A stretch of 64,000 bases of DNA from Colias croceus (GCF_905220415.1 NC_059550.1:7318501-7382500), one strand, 5' to 3'; numbered from the stretch's first letter, positions 37,601 through 46,180 are shown. Numbers and translations are program-made. Notes: generated by a model not told the origin, from the letters alone.

Positions 37601-40600
37601 ACCACGGTTCATGCATATTAATGCGCTGTTCCAACCAACGTTAGTTCTACCTGTAACGTACACGCAATATTTAGTGTGTGATTTATTATCACTACATTCA
37701 GCAAATTGCAGCGATGTTATATAAAACATTTTATATGAATAGGTAACGTCTAAAGATTCCTGCATAGCAAATATTATTACTATAGAAACTTATCTAACTA
37801 CATATTATATATTATATACCCTATAAATCCTATAATTATGATAAATCCGAAAGTTTTTGAAGGTTTGAATTTAGGAACTTTTATGTAAAAATGTTTTGTC
37901 AAGTTTATAGAGGTAGGTAATAAATAAGGAACAATATTTATATGCTATTATTTATCATGATGCTACACTAGCAAAAACCATGTTTAGTGACATTTAACTA
38001 TTATTACAAACTTATAATTTGTTGAGAAATTGGTCTTTAACAATTTAATTAGTATTTAATGGATAAGCGTATTAAGAAAATGTTATAACGTAGCGAAACC
38101 TTGTTAATGTTTGGAAAAAATATTTAGGTACTCTATTATAGAAAAATGTTTGTAGATTTTATGTCGTTGAAAACAATTTGTCAAATACATATTGCAGAAT
38201 TTAACACGTTTGACTTTGAATAAACTTCTCGTAGGTGCATCGCCCCGTAGAAGATAAAATGAAATATTTGCATCTGAATACAAAGAATTAAAGTCAATGT
38301 TCGATAAAAATGCACAAAATCATAAGAATCGAATTGAAAATATATACGAGAAATTAATTTATTATATTTAGGTTTAGCGTTCGTTTTTAAATTCTTGAAT
38401 GATCTGGTCGTTGAACTGTCTTTTTCACTTTAATTTAGAAATTACTGAAGCATCAAAGGTTGTTAACTGCAAGGCAGCATTGTGAGGGAGAGCATTTCAT
38501 TCATTATCTTATCGCTATGAGCCTATTATCAAGGCACCTTTTCAACGAAATATAGAATGAAAATTTCAACTTATCAATCTATTTGAACTCATAGCATTGA
38601 TCACAGATTTTCGAAGATGGTTGAAACAATATATAGCAACAAACTGATTAGATACGAGTTAAAATAATGCCAGTTTCTTTCACTTATTGTATCACATTAG
38701 CTACTTTAGCTGGGCTTTGATTGAAGATGGAACTGATTACCATAAAGCTATCACAACTCAAAATTACTATTATTATAGAACTTTTATTAATAGAATCGCA
38801 CAAAAATTCTAATGCATTCACACTATGCTATAGAGTATACCTATGAATTATATACGTACACACAACTATAACATGTTTCGGTGACAAGTGAAGTCCCGTG
38901 TTCCCCTTGTGTGAGACGGGTGCATATCGCATCAATTCATTCTATATAGTATTGAACACATTAGCCTCTAACATAGGAACAATTACCATTGATTACCTAA
39001 CAAGGAAGCGACTAGGTCGGAGCATAAAAATTTTCCTGGAAAATAATTTTTCAAAAACGTTAATGATAAATTTTCATAATATACAAACATTAATTCGATT
39101 TTCTACGGTTTTCCTACGACAACTTTATTCAATTTGCTATAACATTGAGGTACGATTTGTCGTGTCTTACATGTTTATGCAGTAGTACATTTTCTTACAT
39201 CTTTTATATTATTCAAACAGGTATATTACGAAAGAGTGAACACGCACAGCGCGAGTACATCTTTTGCCCATGCCTGCTGTGGACAAAAAGACGCATCAAG
39301 AAACCTGGTGCTTGATACAAGTACACCCATCACTAAAGTGAGGTTTAGCAAGGGCTTTGCGTTTGCTAACATTGAAGCAGCTAGCGGTAAGCATATCATA
39401 TTTAGCTACTGTTAGATATATTATATTAGTTTTCTTTTCATACAGTCTTATTGAGTCCATTAATCAATGGAACTTTATGAACAAGAAGACAAGGATTCTG
39501 CTCAAGGTCAAATTGTAAGATGTTCGAATACTTTTTTACTCGAATACTTTTTTCAAATTGTAAGATTATCTTTATACTCAGAGTCTTTCCTTATTTTATA
39601 TCTAGTTTACATATTGTTATACGTAAATCGCTGCGTTCGTACAATGTTGCATCACGATACGTGCACTAGAATACAAATGAGAGTCGTTACGGTCGTTACA
39701 CGGTGAAGATCGAAACTCCAGTATCAGGCGCTCGTAGTATTTGCAGACATAAGGATTATGAGAAATAAGTAAGCTCTGTTATAGTAATAATGTTGGTAAA
39801 ACGCGATACGTGTAGAGAAACAATGAATTTATATTCTGTTTTCCAAAATCAAAGCTTTCGAAACACAAAAAGCAACTACATTTTTACCAAACGTACAATA
39901 TATTTCCTCACTCATATCAAACGTGTTAAAAGCCTCTGCAATAAAAACAAATACGCAAAATAAAAAGAGCAATAAAATAGGTGCTATTTCACTTTTGTTA
40001 CCATGCCAATAAAAGCTTTGTTGCCGAATGTCGATGCATATCGCGGAACGTTCTAGATGGCACGATATTAAAATATCAGTTCAAGCGATGCAATATTATT
40101 ATATAGAAAAACGATACTAAGCGTGTCAGACCTGACTCAATGTGGCGTCTCTATAGCATTCATTACATATTATGACACTCATAAGAACGCTTCGATAAGG
40201 AGAACCTTTTTAGGATCGATGTCTTATTTATTCGTTCATATGCCCATCAACAAGCCACTTTCTGAAGTATCATTACCAAGTAATAATAGGTAGGATAAGG
40301 ATGTTACGTAATATACTGAAACAACAGGGTCAAATGATTTCTTTCTAATTATTTATTATCAACCGACTCGAATGCAAAGTAAAAGTACGAGAAAAAAGAA
40401 TTCACAGCGCAATTAGAGAAACGGATCTTACATGCAAATGGCGTCTATTGCATTATAGTTTTAATAATTAGAGCTGGCGCATCTAATAAATAGCCACGGA
40501 GCAGAATTACGTAGCGCAGATGGAGTTTGCAAACTAAATTACGCGAAGTAGACGGTAAAACATGCACATTGCACACTACAGATTATAGTGAACTCAAGGC

Positions 40601-42640
40601 AAATTGAAACCAATTTAATTGATGTAGTAGCTTTTGTGACGAGAATATTGGCTTACGTGTGCGCTTTCAGTCGGAAGGATAATATTGTTAGACCCGGGAA
40701 AAATGCATTTAACGCTGTAATCAAGTATCGATCACAATTATTGGTTTATTAATTAATGTCTAGTAGACATACAATATTGCACAAAGATCGAATTGGTTGG
40801 AAATGTAGTCCTGTTTATAATTTTTAAGTTAATTATGGTAATCGCATAAGTAAGCATCCCAAAAATAATGTCTTATTTCTTTTTATTAGATATTACAGTT
40901 AAAAAACAAGATGTAACATTTCTATAACCTATTTTATATTCAAATATTGGATTAGAAATGTCTGGAAAAATTACATTAAAAAGTTGAATTTAATCTGTTT
41001 CGAGCTTGCCATATTCATTCCGTTTTATCTCCTTTGGGAATGAAGAAATTCAAAGAGTACTCGGGGCTGTTATTTATAGCTCTTTTAGCGGAACTGAAAT
41101 TTCGATTACAACAAAGAAGTTTTAAATTAATTTTCTTATAAAGCGTAAACCAAGTTTGCGCTCATTAATAATTATTTTACAGAATTTGAAGATCAAAGAT
41201 CAAGGTTCTTCGCGGAGCATGAAAGATTTGATGATTTCATGGAAATGCGTGAAGGGTTGGATCTAATTGGCGTCAGCTCGTTTAAAGAGTACATGGTGGC
41301 TTATAGGTATGGTATACATTTTATGAGATATTAATATTACATGTGTCATGAAACACGTTTTCATAATAAATAGTGTTAATATTTGTACGCTTTACCTACA
41401 AATATTTCAGTGTGTATTGGACGTTTAATTAAAACTTAGGAGTAAGCTTTTTGACCGGATTTAATAAAATTAATTAGCCAATGATTGTTTTTGTTTTTGG
41501 ATAAAATTACTTTCCCCGTATTTTTAATATCTGTTTATTTTAGGGACACCGACCGATGTCCTTGGTATTCTTCACAGCTTCTATTCTGGACGTTGTCTTG
41601 CCTTCTTCTATCATGGCCTCTTAGAATTGTTATAGAATGTAATACAGCATACGTACATTATACGGTAAGTTCTACCACGTTCTACGTCGATTTCAATGAT
41701 AATTTTTCCACAATTTTTTTTTTCATCAATTATATTAAATTTATTGTTACAGATTACGAAAATATTTGGTACAAACTACGAATTAGATCCGAGTCGACAG
41801 TTAGACTTGGATACACATTTATCTGACACACTTCCACCCGTCCCAAACACAAATTACTCTTGGGCGTTAGCAGATGAACAAAGTGCTGTTCTATGTTCAG
41901 CTCCAAGACCACCTCGAACTCTCCCACTTTCACACGCTTCTACAGTTGATAGTTTAGAATTATTCGCCGCTATTCGAGGTAACTGTGCCATAGTACCTTC
42001 CTATTCAGAAGCCATGCGAATTGACGCGGCAGTACGAGAAGAACCCGCTGAAACTTCAAACTCTGGCGTGGTAATTGATATAGAATCGGAAAGACCTACC
42101 AGACCAGCAATCAAAGCGGCTTCCTTCGATGAACCGCCCAGAAGACCAAAGGTAACAATATCTGGGACTCATTCTAGTAATAACATAGCCGGTAGTTCTA
42201 GATCGAATGAAGCGAAGCAGCTGAATAGAAGATCCTGGGCGGGAGTGTTAACTACAGGTCGTAGTGCTAGACAGATTTTAGAAGACTTAACAAATAACGT
42301 CAATTATGAACAAATTCCAGAACCGCAGGTACAAAATAGGGAGGGTGCTATTTATTTCTCAAGAGAACTTTCTCCTATTTCGTCTAGAGATCCATTTGGA
42401 GGTCGAGCTCAAACTACTCCTACGGATGAGCCTCCTACGTACGAAGAGGCTTTGAAATTACCAGCTCTAAGAAAGTTAACTAGGTCTATAACTGGGACAG
42501 ATTTCGGTGGCCCTAGACGAGCGTTTTTGAGAGATGTTCTTTCAAATAGAAGGTCCTGTTTAGAGGGTGTTGGTGTTTTAGCTGGAGCCAAAGCTGTTAG
42601 GGTTCCCTGCGATGAATCCGGCGAAGAAACACACCTATAG
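7967..42640 (+). CDS. TMEM151: TMEM151-family transmembrane protein, eight coding exons (whole gene span)
   Basis: Joined coding sequence: 7967-8017, 32284-32432, 32741-32944, 34908-34992, 39221-39386, 41183-41306, 41544-41664, 41753-42640 (1788 nt, 595 residues; human TMEM151B is of similar length). All introns are GT-AG, with phases 0,2,2,0,1,2,0. The N-terminal 300 residues match the vertebrate family: RPxQQSL near residue 18, NWKC at 33-36, first hydrophobic segment about 36-52, SPC at 77-79, second segment about 85-103 ending LVECYH, RRVDV at 113-117, TPRVWWKAI at 131-139, RRKRQVTRYRNGDAYTTTQ at 145-163, ERVNTH at 167-172, third segment about 271-290 with SWPLRIVIE. The tail (301-595) is polar and low in hydrophobic stretches, with PPTY at 527-530. 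The family is a conserved, mostly neuronal multi-pass membrane protein of poorly known biochemical function, so no reaction is assigned. Identity is firm from exons 2-7; the first exon is inferred. Confidence 0.93.
9349..11110. mobile_element. Unclassified DNA transposon with clustered gttcgcgtccac subterminal motifs
   Basis: The ends are inverted repeats beginning tcaaatagggt, then attgcgcc and gttcgcgtccac, about 33 bp with two mismatches. The 12-mer gttcgcgtccac or variants recur in both orientations at about 9369, 9560, 9580, 9602, 10597, 10636, 10649, 10688, 11058 and 11079, concentrated in the outer parts. Such clusters usually are transposase-binding sites. There is no coding capacity. 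A clear target-site duplication was not seen, so the superfamily is left open. It sits inside the TTAA element and itself contains the repeat at 9721-10175. Confidence 0.7.
9721..10175 (+). repeat. Lepidopteran interspersed repeat (aaaccggcc ... ggttcggaaccctaaa)
   Basis: It begins aaaaaccggccaaattcgag with ggttccgtatta, contains a run of gacagac-like units near 10078-10115, and ends ttgaggttcggaaccctaaa. The combination of start, internal polypyrimidine/polypurine words and end is a common non-autonomous repeat of moth and butterfly genomes. It is inserted within the element at 9349-11110. The minus-strand frame at 9973-10200 is part of it and not a gene. Confidence 0.6.
15404..15591 (+). 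repeat. SINE-like repeat fragment
   Basis: Begins attagctttccgcccgcg, has the internal words atcctatgtgttaatccaag and taatcggttccgt, and ends catttataatattatagtag. This layout is shared by many short lepidopteran repeats. It is diverged and has no coding capacity. Confidence 0.5.
18242..18415 (+). repeat. Short repeat family A (ctagcggtccgccccgg), copy 1
   Basis: Starts actagcggtccgccccggct, contains aagaaccatcctcg and acttcaaggaat, then aatcggttcagc and gcgcttaccaacacatttt, and ends in TA-rich sequence. It aligns along its length with 23803-23982 and, reversed, with 62821-62986. Confidence 0.75.
21401..21885 (-). repeat. Repeat family B with (CAGA)n core, copy 1 (inverted)
   Basis: About 485 bp, on the minus strand running from ctagcttccgcccgcgactc to ttctacagatttattatatg. 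It includes a (TCTG)n microsatellite at about 21521-21557. It aligns with 26953-27450, 28304-28797 and the deleted copy at 47420-47744. The start signature and embedded tetranucleotide run resemble lepidopteran non-autonomous (possibly Helitron-like) repeats. The frame at 21363-21581 is repeat. Confidence 0.85.
22497..22814. mobile_element. GC-rich foldback MITE with 42-bp perfect terminal inverted repeats
   Basis: The ends read aatgggcgtttttccattac on the plus strand at 22497 and on the minus strand from 22814. The identity continues through cccggcccggcaccggcacggca for 42 bp in all. The interior is rich in ccggcacc/ggtaccggc words. A target-site duplication is not clear. The two overlapping long frames (22384-22833 and 22445-22798) are artefacts of the GC-rich element and encode no recognisable domain. 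Confidence 0.85.
23803..23982 (+). repeat. Short repeat family A, copy 2
   Basis: Same order of blocks as copy 1 (ctagcggtccgccccgg, aagaaccatcctcg, aatcggttcagccgttct, gcgcttaccaacacatttt). It carries a small CA/CT-rich expansion near 23840-23865. Confidence 0.75.
24831..25114. repeat. Long inverted repeat (about 125-bp arms, 30-nt loop)
   Basis: Arms 24831-24959 and 24990-25114 are complementary along almost their entire length, with differences only near the loop (ctacctatttactaaaaagg against the complement of cctatttaataaatag). Transcribed as part of the TMEM151 intron, it would form a long hairpin. It forms the left part of the repeat at 24831-25569. Confidence 0.9.
24831..25569 (+). 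repeat. Repeat family C (aaccgacttc ... gaagtcggtt), copy 1 with inverted left end
   Basis: Starts actgcgttaaaaacaaccga and ends ttttttttgaagtcggttaa, so its ends are inverted repeats around aaccgacttc. It carries a poly-A run near 25503 and shares agacaaaaatgctcataaaa, tttatgggaccaattcgaca and accggccgaattgataacct with copy 2 at 31917. The frame at 25176-25379 is inside it. Confidence 0.75.
26285..26440. mobile_element. Short MITE-like element with aaaagtgaaactttt ends
   Basis: Left end taaaagtgaaactttt and right end aaaagtttcacttta form a 15-16-bp inverted repeat around 156 bp that contain a palindromic attatcgtatttgtacgataat and a GC-richer cgtgcgtcacgcgacatgcg. The end sequence recalls the gaagtgaaacttc family seen at 29308, 35246, 43551 and 59364. 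Confidence 0.5.
26582..26668 (+). repeat. Poly-A-tailed retroelement 3' end
   Basis: The segment ggccacatcgccgcttccca, then ggtgggattgtggccaaacc, tctgcctattgttaat and a 23-nt poly-A run resembles the common 3' end of lepidopteran non-LTR elements. It is 5'-truncated. Confidence 0.6.
26953..27450 (+). repeat. Repeat family B with (CAGA)n core, copy 2
   Basis: From actagcttccgcccgcgact to gatttattatatgtatagat. The (CAGA)n run is at about 27281-27328, the longest of the four copies. It differs from copy 3 by scattered substitutions and small gaps. It is in the same orientation as copy 3, about 850 bp away. Confidence 0.88.
28304..28797 (+). repeat. Repeat family B with (CAGA)n core, copy 3
   Basis: Complete copy; the (CAGA)n run is at about 28633-28675. 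It is close to the inverted copy at 21401-21885, sharing for example caataacatcttataaatat and gttcacgtgatgcc-type words, so both derive from a recent burst. Confidence 0.88.
29048..29140 (-). repeat. SINE-like fragment (inverted ctagctgcgc type)
   Basis: On the minus strand it reads ctagctgctccgcgcggttt, caccccc and ctgttggtcttagcgtgatg, the same left end as the repeat at 3466-3660. Confidence 0.55.
29308..29429. mobile_element. MITE family D (gaagtgaaa ... tttcatttc), uninterrupted copy
   Basis: Ends gaagtgaaaattcttt and (inverted) gaaatgaaacttcttt. The interior contains gcgtcatggcaata and atggagtaaggag. It aligns with the two halves of 35246-36019, providing the empty-site version of that interrupted copy. 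Confidence 0.7.
29854..30030 (-). repeat. SINE-like repeat (inverted)
   Basis: On the minus strand it starts tactagctttccggccacgg, cttcgccagctttg and ends acatacgtagagaaagcgaa. Internal words catcaaaatccgttgcatag and ttttaaagatttaagcatac are those of a common lepidopteran short repeat. Confidence 0.6.
30997..31143. repeat. Imperfect inverted repeat built on gcaggggcaat words
   Basis: Left tacctgcagcaggggcaata and right (inverted) tacctaccgcagaggcgata match at most positions. A third gcaggggcaatt lies at 31067. The block is GC-richer than the surrounding intron. It looks like a short decayed MITE. A 29-codon frame ending near gtaggt (31054-31140) was considered as an exon but is better explained by the repeat. 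Confidence 0.45.
31917..32168 (+). repeat. Repeat family C, copy 2, next to TMEM151 exon 2
   Basis: Begins actgcgttaaaaacaaccga and matches copy 1 from agacaaaaatgctcataaaa to cctcctccttttttttgaag, missing most of the left interior. It ends about 115 bp before the exon 2 acceptor. The long frame that runs from the repeat into the exon (31944-32411) is not the coding frame of the gene. Confidence 0.75.
32284..32432 (+). CDS. TMEM151: TMEM151 coding exon 2 (first transmembrane segment)
   Basis: The acceptor is ttatatctcacag; the donor gtatgt at 32433 splits a lysine codon (phase 2). It encodes residues 18-66: the RPRQQSL family signature, GNWKC, and a hydrophobic stretch FLLTLMIAGCLASVAWC that is the first membrane segment. 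The exon is much richer in GC than the surrounding intron. The continuous open frame upstream of the acceptor is intron plus repeat, not coding. Confidence 0.92.
32741..32944 (+). CDS. TMEM151: TMEM151 coding exon 3 (second transmembrane segment)
   Basis: The acceptor is aatcccacag; the donor gtaagt is at 32945 (phase 2). It encodes residues 67-134 plus two bases of W135. It holds the extracellular-loop SPC cysteine, the second membrane segment YIPIAFVLLLYLVYLVEC, and the family motif RRVDVAAVSARV. A partial tandem copy of its 3' 127 bp lies 35 bp downstream (32979-33091). Confidence 0.95.
32979..33099 (+). pseudogene. Partial tandem duplicate of TMEM151 exon 3 with its donor site
   Basis: Copies 32818-32951 at a 161-bp offset, with one substitution (tgc to ttc at the cysteine codon of the VECYH motif) and a 14-nt deletion after gctagagtac. 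The copied donor (gtaagt, 33092) is intact, and an acceptor-like attattgtag precedes the copy. If it were spliced in place of exon 3, the frame would be wrong and would stop within the copy. If exon 3 ran through to the second donor, the TAA at the first donor would end translation right after W135. It is therefore not a functional alternative exon. The near identity implies a recent event or an assembly or haplotype artefact. Confidence 0.9.
33100..34907 (+). other. TMEM151 intron 3 remainder, nothing recognised
   Basis: AT-rich intronic DNA with scattered chance frames (for example 33315-33503 and 34004-34192) that have no splice context or recognisable motif. No repeat family seen elsewhere in the window was found here. 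Confidence 0.5.
34908..34992 (+). CDS. TMEM151: TMEM151 coding exon 4
   Basis: The acceptor is tctttaacag; the donor gtaaca is at 34993 (phase 0). It completes W135 and encodes residues 136-163, WKAICYHYVRRKRQV then TRYRNGDAYTTTQ. This is the most conserved block of the family, almost identical to vertebrate TMEM151A/B. The basic cluster RRKRQVTRYR follows the second membrane segment on the probable cytoplasmic side. Confidence 0.95.
34994..35072 (+). repeat. Two-unit 43-bp tandem duplication after exon 4
   Basis: The segment taacatattttacacg then aatatagattaaatatg occurs twice at a 43-bp period, starting at the exon 4 donor and differing at one base (cgc/cgt). It is a local duplication of the intron start. 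Confidence 0.8.
35246..36019. mobile_element. MITE family D copy interrupted by a second MITE
   Basis: Left half 35246-35323 (gaagtgaaatttttttaggc ... ggcaatggagtaa) and right half 35970-36019 (taaggcgacg ... gaagtttcacttc) together match 29308-29429. The two halves are separated by the 646-bp element at 35324-35969. Confidence 0.75.
35324..35969. mobile_element. PIF/Harbinger-type MITE with TAA target duplication
   Basis: Terminal inverted repeats gtgctgatttacacagggtc plus agta are identical at both ends (24 bp). TAA flanks both sides (35321-35323 and 35970-35972), and 3-bp TWA/TAA duplications are typical of PIF/Harbinger. The interior has GC-rich ggcgccccccgc (35479) and several gtcag / gtgtaaacag words near both ends. 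There is no transposase. The frame at 35477-35680 lies inside it. Confidence 0.88.
36372..36715. repeat. Foldback element with 88-bp arms, terminal 40-bp palindrome and (TTAGG)3
   Basis: Arms 36372-36459 and 36593-36680 are inverted copies (cctatacacg, cggatgaa, tggtatagcctaggccaaac, atcctaagaccaataggata). The right arm runs into a near-perfect 40-bp palindrome (36676-36715) centred on agcctaggct. The spacer holds ttaggttaggttagg at about 36510 and an A-rich run followed by gactccgtcgacgcgc. The arms are built from recurring aactagttt/gcctaggc words. There is no coding capacity. Confidence 0.85.
39221..39386 (+). CDS. TMEM151: TMEM151 coding exon 5
   Basis: The acceptor is attcaaacag; the donor gtaagc is at 39387 (phase 1). 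It encodes residues 164-218, beginning VYYERVNTHSAS and containing CCGQKDASRNLV and RFSKGFAFANIEA, which align with the vertebrate order (VYHERVNTH, CG.RDVS..L, F.K.F.FA..EA). A small open frame just upstream (to 39185) ends before the acceptor and is intronic. Confidence 0.94.
41183..41306 (+). CDS. TMEM151: TMEM151 coding exon 6
   Basis: The acceptor is attattttacag; the donor gtatgg is at 41307 (phase 2). It encodes residues 219-259: DQRSRFFAEHERFDDFMEMREG and SFKEYMVAY. This matches the family's RFFAE....DD.ME.REG block and F.E.MVA ending. It also restores the frame with its neighbours. Confidence 0.94.
41544..41664 (+). CDS. TMEM151: TMEM151 coding exon 7 (third hydrophobic segment)
   Basis: The acceptor is tgtttattttag; the donor gtaagt is at 41665 (phase 0). 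It encodes residues 260-300: CPWYSSQLLFWTLSCLLLSWP then LRIVIECNTAYVHY. The stretch at about 271-290 is the third hydrophobic, probably membrane-spanning, segment. PWY, FW, SWPLR and TAY.HY are family hallmarks. Confidence 0.95.
41753..42640 (+). CDS. TMEM151: TMEM151 coding exon 8 (C-terminal tail and stop)
   Basis: The acceptor is ttattgttacag; the TAG stop is at 42638-42640. It encodes residues 301-595. The first residues (ITKIFGTNYELD) still resemble the family (...KLFGLE). The rest is Ser/Pro/Arg-rich, probably disordered, and insect-specific. PPTY at 527-530 is a PPxY motif, the usual ligand of WW domains such as those of NEDD4-type ubiquitin ligases. A similar PSYSEAM lies earlier in the tail. 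The open frame extends upstream of the acceptor to an ATG at 41696, but that part is intron. Confidence 0.94.
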   Translation: MTKIFGTNYELDPSRQLDLDTHLSDTLPPVPNTNYSWALADEQSAVLCSAPRPPRTLPLSHASTVDSLELFAAIRGNCAIVPSYSEAMRIDAAVREEPAETSNSGVVIDIESERPTRPAIKAASFDEPPRRPKVTISGTHSSNNIAGSSRSNEAKQLNRRSWAGVLTTGRSARQILEDLTNNVNYEQIPEPQVQNREGAIYFSRELSPISSRDPFGGRAQTTPTDEPPTYEEALKLPALRKLTRSITGTDFGGPRRAFLRDVLSNRRSCLEGVGVLAGAKAVRVPCDESGEETHL

Positions 42641-43550
42641 ATAGTGCTTCGTATAATTATGCTATTTTAATGGTGCAATACTAGTTATAAACTAGGCTGT
42701 AAAATGACTGAGTGACGTTATTAATATTGTATTTTCGGCAATACCATTTAAAAAGAGCTTACAGTTTATTCTTTGTTTGATAACATGACGTCATTTTATT
42801 CCCATCAGTAAATAATATTAACTTGTTCTCAAATAATGAGTAAGTTTATTAATTAAACGAAACCGTTCACCAGTAAAATTTCTGTATAATAACTGTGTCT
42901 CATGCAGATATTGTTTATCAAATTAATTTTGCGAAACATTGTCCTTATTAAAACTTTCCGCCTTTGGGAGCTGAAGTCCATTTGTTATAGGTCGATGATA
43001 AATGGTACTCGTTTTGGTTATTTATTTATTAAACGACCCATGTATATGCTAATTGTTGAATAATGTAAATATTCCATAATTATAAAGCTTACTGCTTAAG
43101 AAAAAGGTAATTTTTAAGGTGAAAGACATTCATAAGACTTGGTACGTTTCATTTATGTGAAGAACAGGATTTGATAAATGCCTTTATATTCTGAATATCG
43201 TCAATTATATATGCGACATTTACACTCCTTTTGGAGTTATTTCTGCAGTACCATATTATATTATTCCAACTGATTAAATTGTAAATAATAACATTTTATA
43301 AATACCAAAGAATCGGTCAAAGTTATGATAACTACTAAGGCAGTGCCTTCTATCGTAAGATAAAATGAAGTTTATTTATTTCGTGTCCTTATGTTTCCTT
43401 TGCTGTTTGATTCATTTATGAAAGTAATTTAACTTCGAACTTTTATTTTCAGTGTAAAAACATTATTTTACCTTTATAACGATTTAGTCAAACAAGCAAA
43501 ATGTGTCCGTACTTAAAAAAAATTGTGCGTGTACTAGTGTACACACGTAA

Positions 43551-43738
43551 GAAGTGAAACTTCTTTATGACCATATTTTTCAAAAAATAATTTACTATAT
43601 GCAACTTTACAGAAATACGTAAAATCACGCGTGGTAAGGATAAGAAAAAGATGGCGCGCGTAACGGAAAAATGTCACGCGTAACGAAAAAATGTTGCACT
43701 AAATTTTTTTTCCAACCCCAATAGAGAAGTTTCACTTC
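43551..43738. mobile_element. MITE family E (gaagtgaaacttc ... gaagtttcacttc), copy 1
   Basis: Perfect 13-bp inverted ends flank an interior containing aaaaaataatttactatatg, aaatcacgcgtggtaa, aaagatggcgcg and two cgcgtaacg(g/a)aaaaatg units. An upstream tail gtactagtgtacacacgtaa is shared with copy 2. It lies in the presumed TMEM151 3' UTR. Confidence 0.75.
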
Positions 43739-44232
43739 AAAAAAAAAACTCTCTGTACCTTTCAAATTAAAAGGCATTTACTTAATGAATTTTTAAGCGA
43801 AGCTTTTAAATAGGTTAAGCTGGGCTATTTTTATTTTGGTATCTAGGATGTTAGTTATAGGAACATAGATAAGCCGCTCTAAATAAAATGTTGATTAATA
43901 TAGATATTACGCCAAAAGTGATACTAATTTTAAGTCTGAAATATTCGATTACGTACGTTTGATGGAACCAACTAAATTAGAATTCGCTTGTAGATATTAT
44001 TAAAATTTTGAACTGCTGAATTAATACGTGAAATGGGTGTATGTCAAAAAATATTGTGATCTTGCTGTAAAAAACTTTTCTTCCTTTTTTTGAAGTGTAT
44101 TTTTTGTTTTCGTTAAAGCTTTTAGTAAACAAAATCTCATCAAATACGCACACATTAATGATACGTTAATTTCTTTAAAAAAATGTGAAATTGTTTCTTG
44201 TTATTGTCTTACTATACTTAAGTATAATTTTC

Positions 44233-44315
44233 TAGCCATCTAGATATATCTATACGCCATATAGCCATCTAGATATATCTATACGCCATATAGCCATCTA
44301 GATATATCAATACGA
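44233..44315 (+). repeat. 29-bp tandem repeat, about 2.8 units
   Basis: The unit tagccatctagatatatcta then tacgccata starts at 44233, 44262 and 44291. The first two units are identical and the third diverges after agatatatc. The unit contains the near-palindrome tctagatatatcta. Confidence 0.92.
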
Positions 44316-46180
44316 TATATCTATTCGTTTTCAAATACGAAATTAATGGCTAAATTCGATACCTACATATTTTCATTGTTATATTTTGTGTTGTCATATT
44401 TTGGGATTATCTTTTCTCGTTTGCGTGTTATTGACGAAAATGTTCGATTTGAAAATCCCTCCAATATGGGTTCCTATTCCACGGTAATTGGTATAAAACA
44501 TCAAACAAATAGATTAAAAATACATACCATACAATTAATGGTAACATTTAGAGGATAGGTTAGGTTATTGTAAAAGTGCCAATGTAAAATGGAATAGTAT
44601 ATAAAATTACCAGTTGCGTAAGTATGCGAAATTACATTTGAAGTAGATGATATTTTTATTTCCGAACTAATTTGAAAGGATCTGAAACGTATTTCTTTTT
44701 TTAAAGTTAATACAGTAATTTAAAAACTTGAAACTATAAGAAATTAATGGAAATTTATTTACATTTCATTATGTGCATCACGATATTTTCAATACTACAA
44801 CAGCATAAATGTTCAGTTACTGTTTTATGAATTTATATAGAAAACTCTTAGAATTATAATATTTATTTATTAATTAGTTATTAAATACGTCATTATATTT
44901 AAATATTTCTAAGGTTAATTTAGAGCTTTTTACTTAATTAAGTTTGTATAAAATTGTACGTATTAATTGTGACTATAATTTTAAACTTAAATATATAAAT
45001 AACATTGTAAATTACAGCTTTTAATGTTCCGTTCTGGATTATTACATGTTAAGTACACTTGTTTTATATAGAAGCTAAATATAAAATATTTTGGAATGTA
45101 ATATAAGCGAAAAGGAAATTAATATTTTCAATAAACTACGTTACAGACTGGTTTGTTTTATTTATATTTTCTTAATCCCCTCACTAAATTATCGGGATCA
45201 TTGTGATAAGATAGGATTAATAAAATAAATTGGAATTTGTAAATATATAATAAACTTTTAAAATGTATAATTCTATTATCAAATTAGAAAAAAAAAATAC
45301 CAAACATCACTATTATATAATTTTTTTATAGGTAATCATTGAGACTAAGTTGCAATAGTTTGCTATGATCTCAATCTTGTAAAATCTTTATAACATTAAC
45401 TTCAAAGAATGTCTGTAAACTTTCTGTTTATGGCCAATATATTATGTATTATGTAATATACACTTTTATGTGTTTTATGGACATTATGATAAAGAGGCTA
45501 TAAAGTTGTTATATAGTGAGAAGTGTTGCTTTTACTTCCTTTCTTATTTTGATTTCATCATAAAACGTTTATATCACGATATTTATTTTCTTGGGAAATT
45601 CTGCAAGAGAAGAAAAATCTGATTTCTTTTCATTCTAATTTATACATATTTTACGTAATTAAGAATAAAGTATTCAAAATTGATTCATTTTGCCCTTATA
45701 CGGTAATAGATTGCACATTCTTATACAGTATAACAGCTATTTAGAAACCCCAAATACCACTTGATCCCTTGTGCCAATAAAAATAAAGGCGAACATTTAT
45801 TTACGAAATGAATATATTCCTGAATTTGTAACATTTTCCTTATAAGACTAACAAAAGCCAAAACAGGTTTGTAGTCAGTTCGTTATTTATACATAAAGTA
45901 TCCATGTACTGTTTATTTATGTAAAAGTGTAGCCTCAAGTTGGGAAAAGTTTGGAATCGATAGAACCGCAGGGTCCGCAAACGAAAACTATCTGAAAGCA
46001 CTTTGCGGCAATATGTAGTGGGTTAAAACATTCAGGAATAGGTTACGCCAACTTTTACATATACAAAACAGTACCTTTCTATCGGTTTAACTATCTATTT
46101 ATGGGCTAGCCGTTTTTGCGTACGATTATATCACATATAGAGCTAGCTGTACATCGAAACTTTTCCATTTATTCTTTTAC

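Larger units (their letters stand above)
42641..45160 (+). other. TMEM151: Probable TMEM151 3' UTR and gene end
   Basis: AT-rich non-coding sequence follows the stop codon. An AATAAA hexamer at 45130-45135 is followed within 20-40 bp by GT/T-rich sequence (tggtttgttttatttat), which is a good cleavage and polyadenylation context. It would give a UTR of about 2.5 kb. Other hexamer-like words occur earlier, for example near 43884. The UTR would include the MITE at 43551-43738 and the 29-bp tandem repeat at 44233. Confidence 0.4.

Noticed and set aside
41485..41826. 113-codon frame spanning exon 7
   Set aside because: Only the exon 7 portion (41544-41664) is coding. The parts before the acceptor and after the donor are intron, as splice sites and family alignment show.
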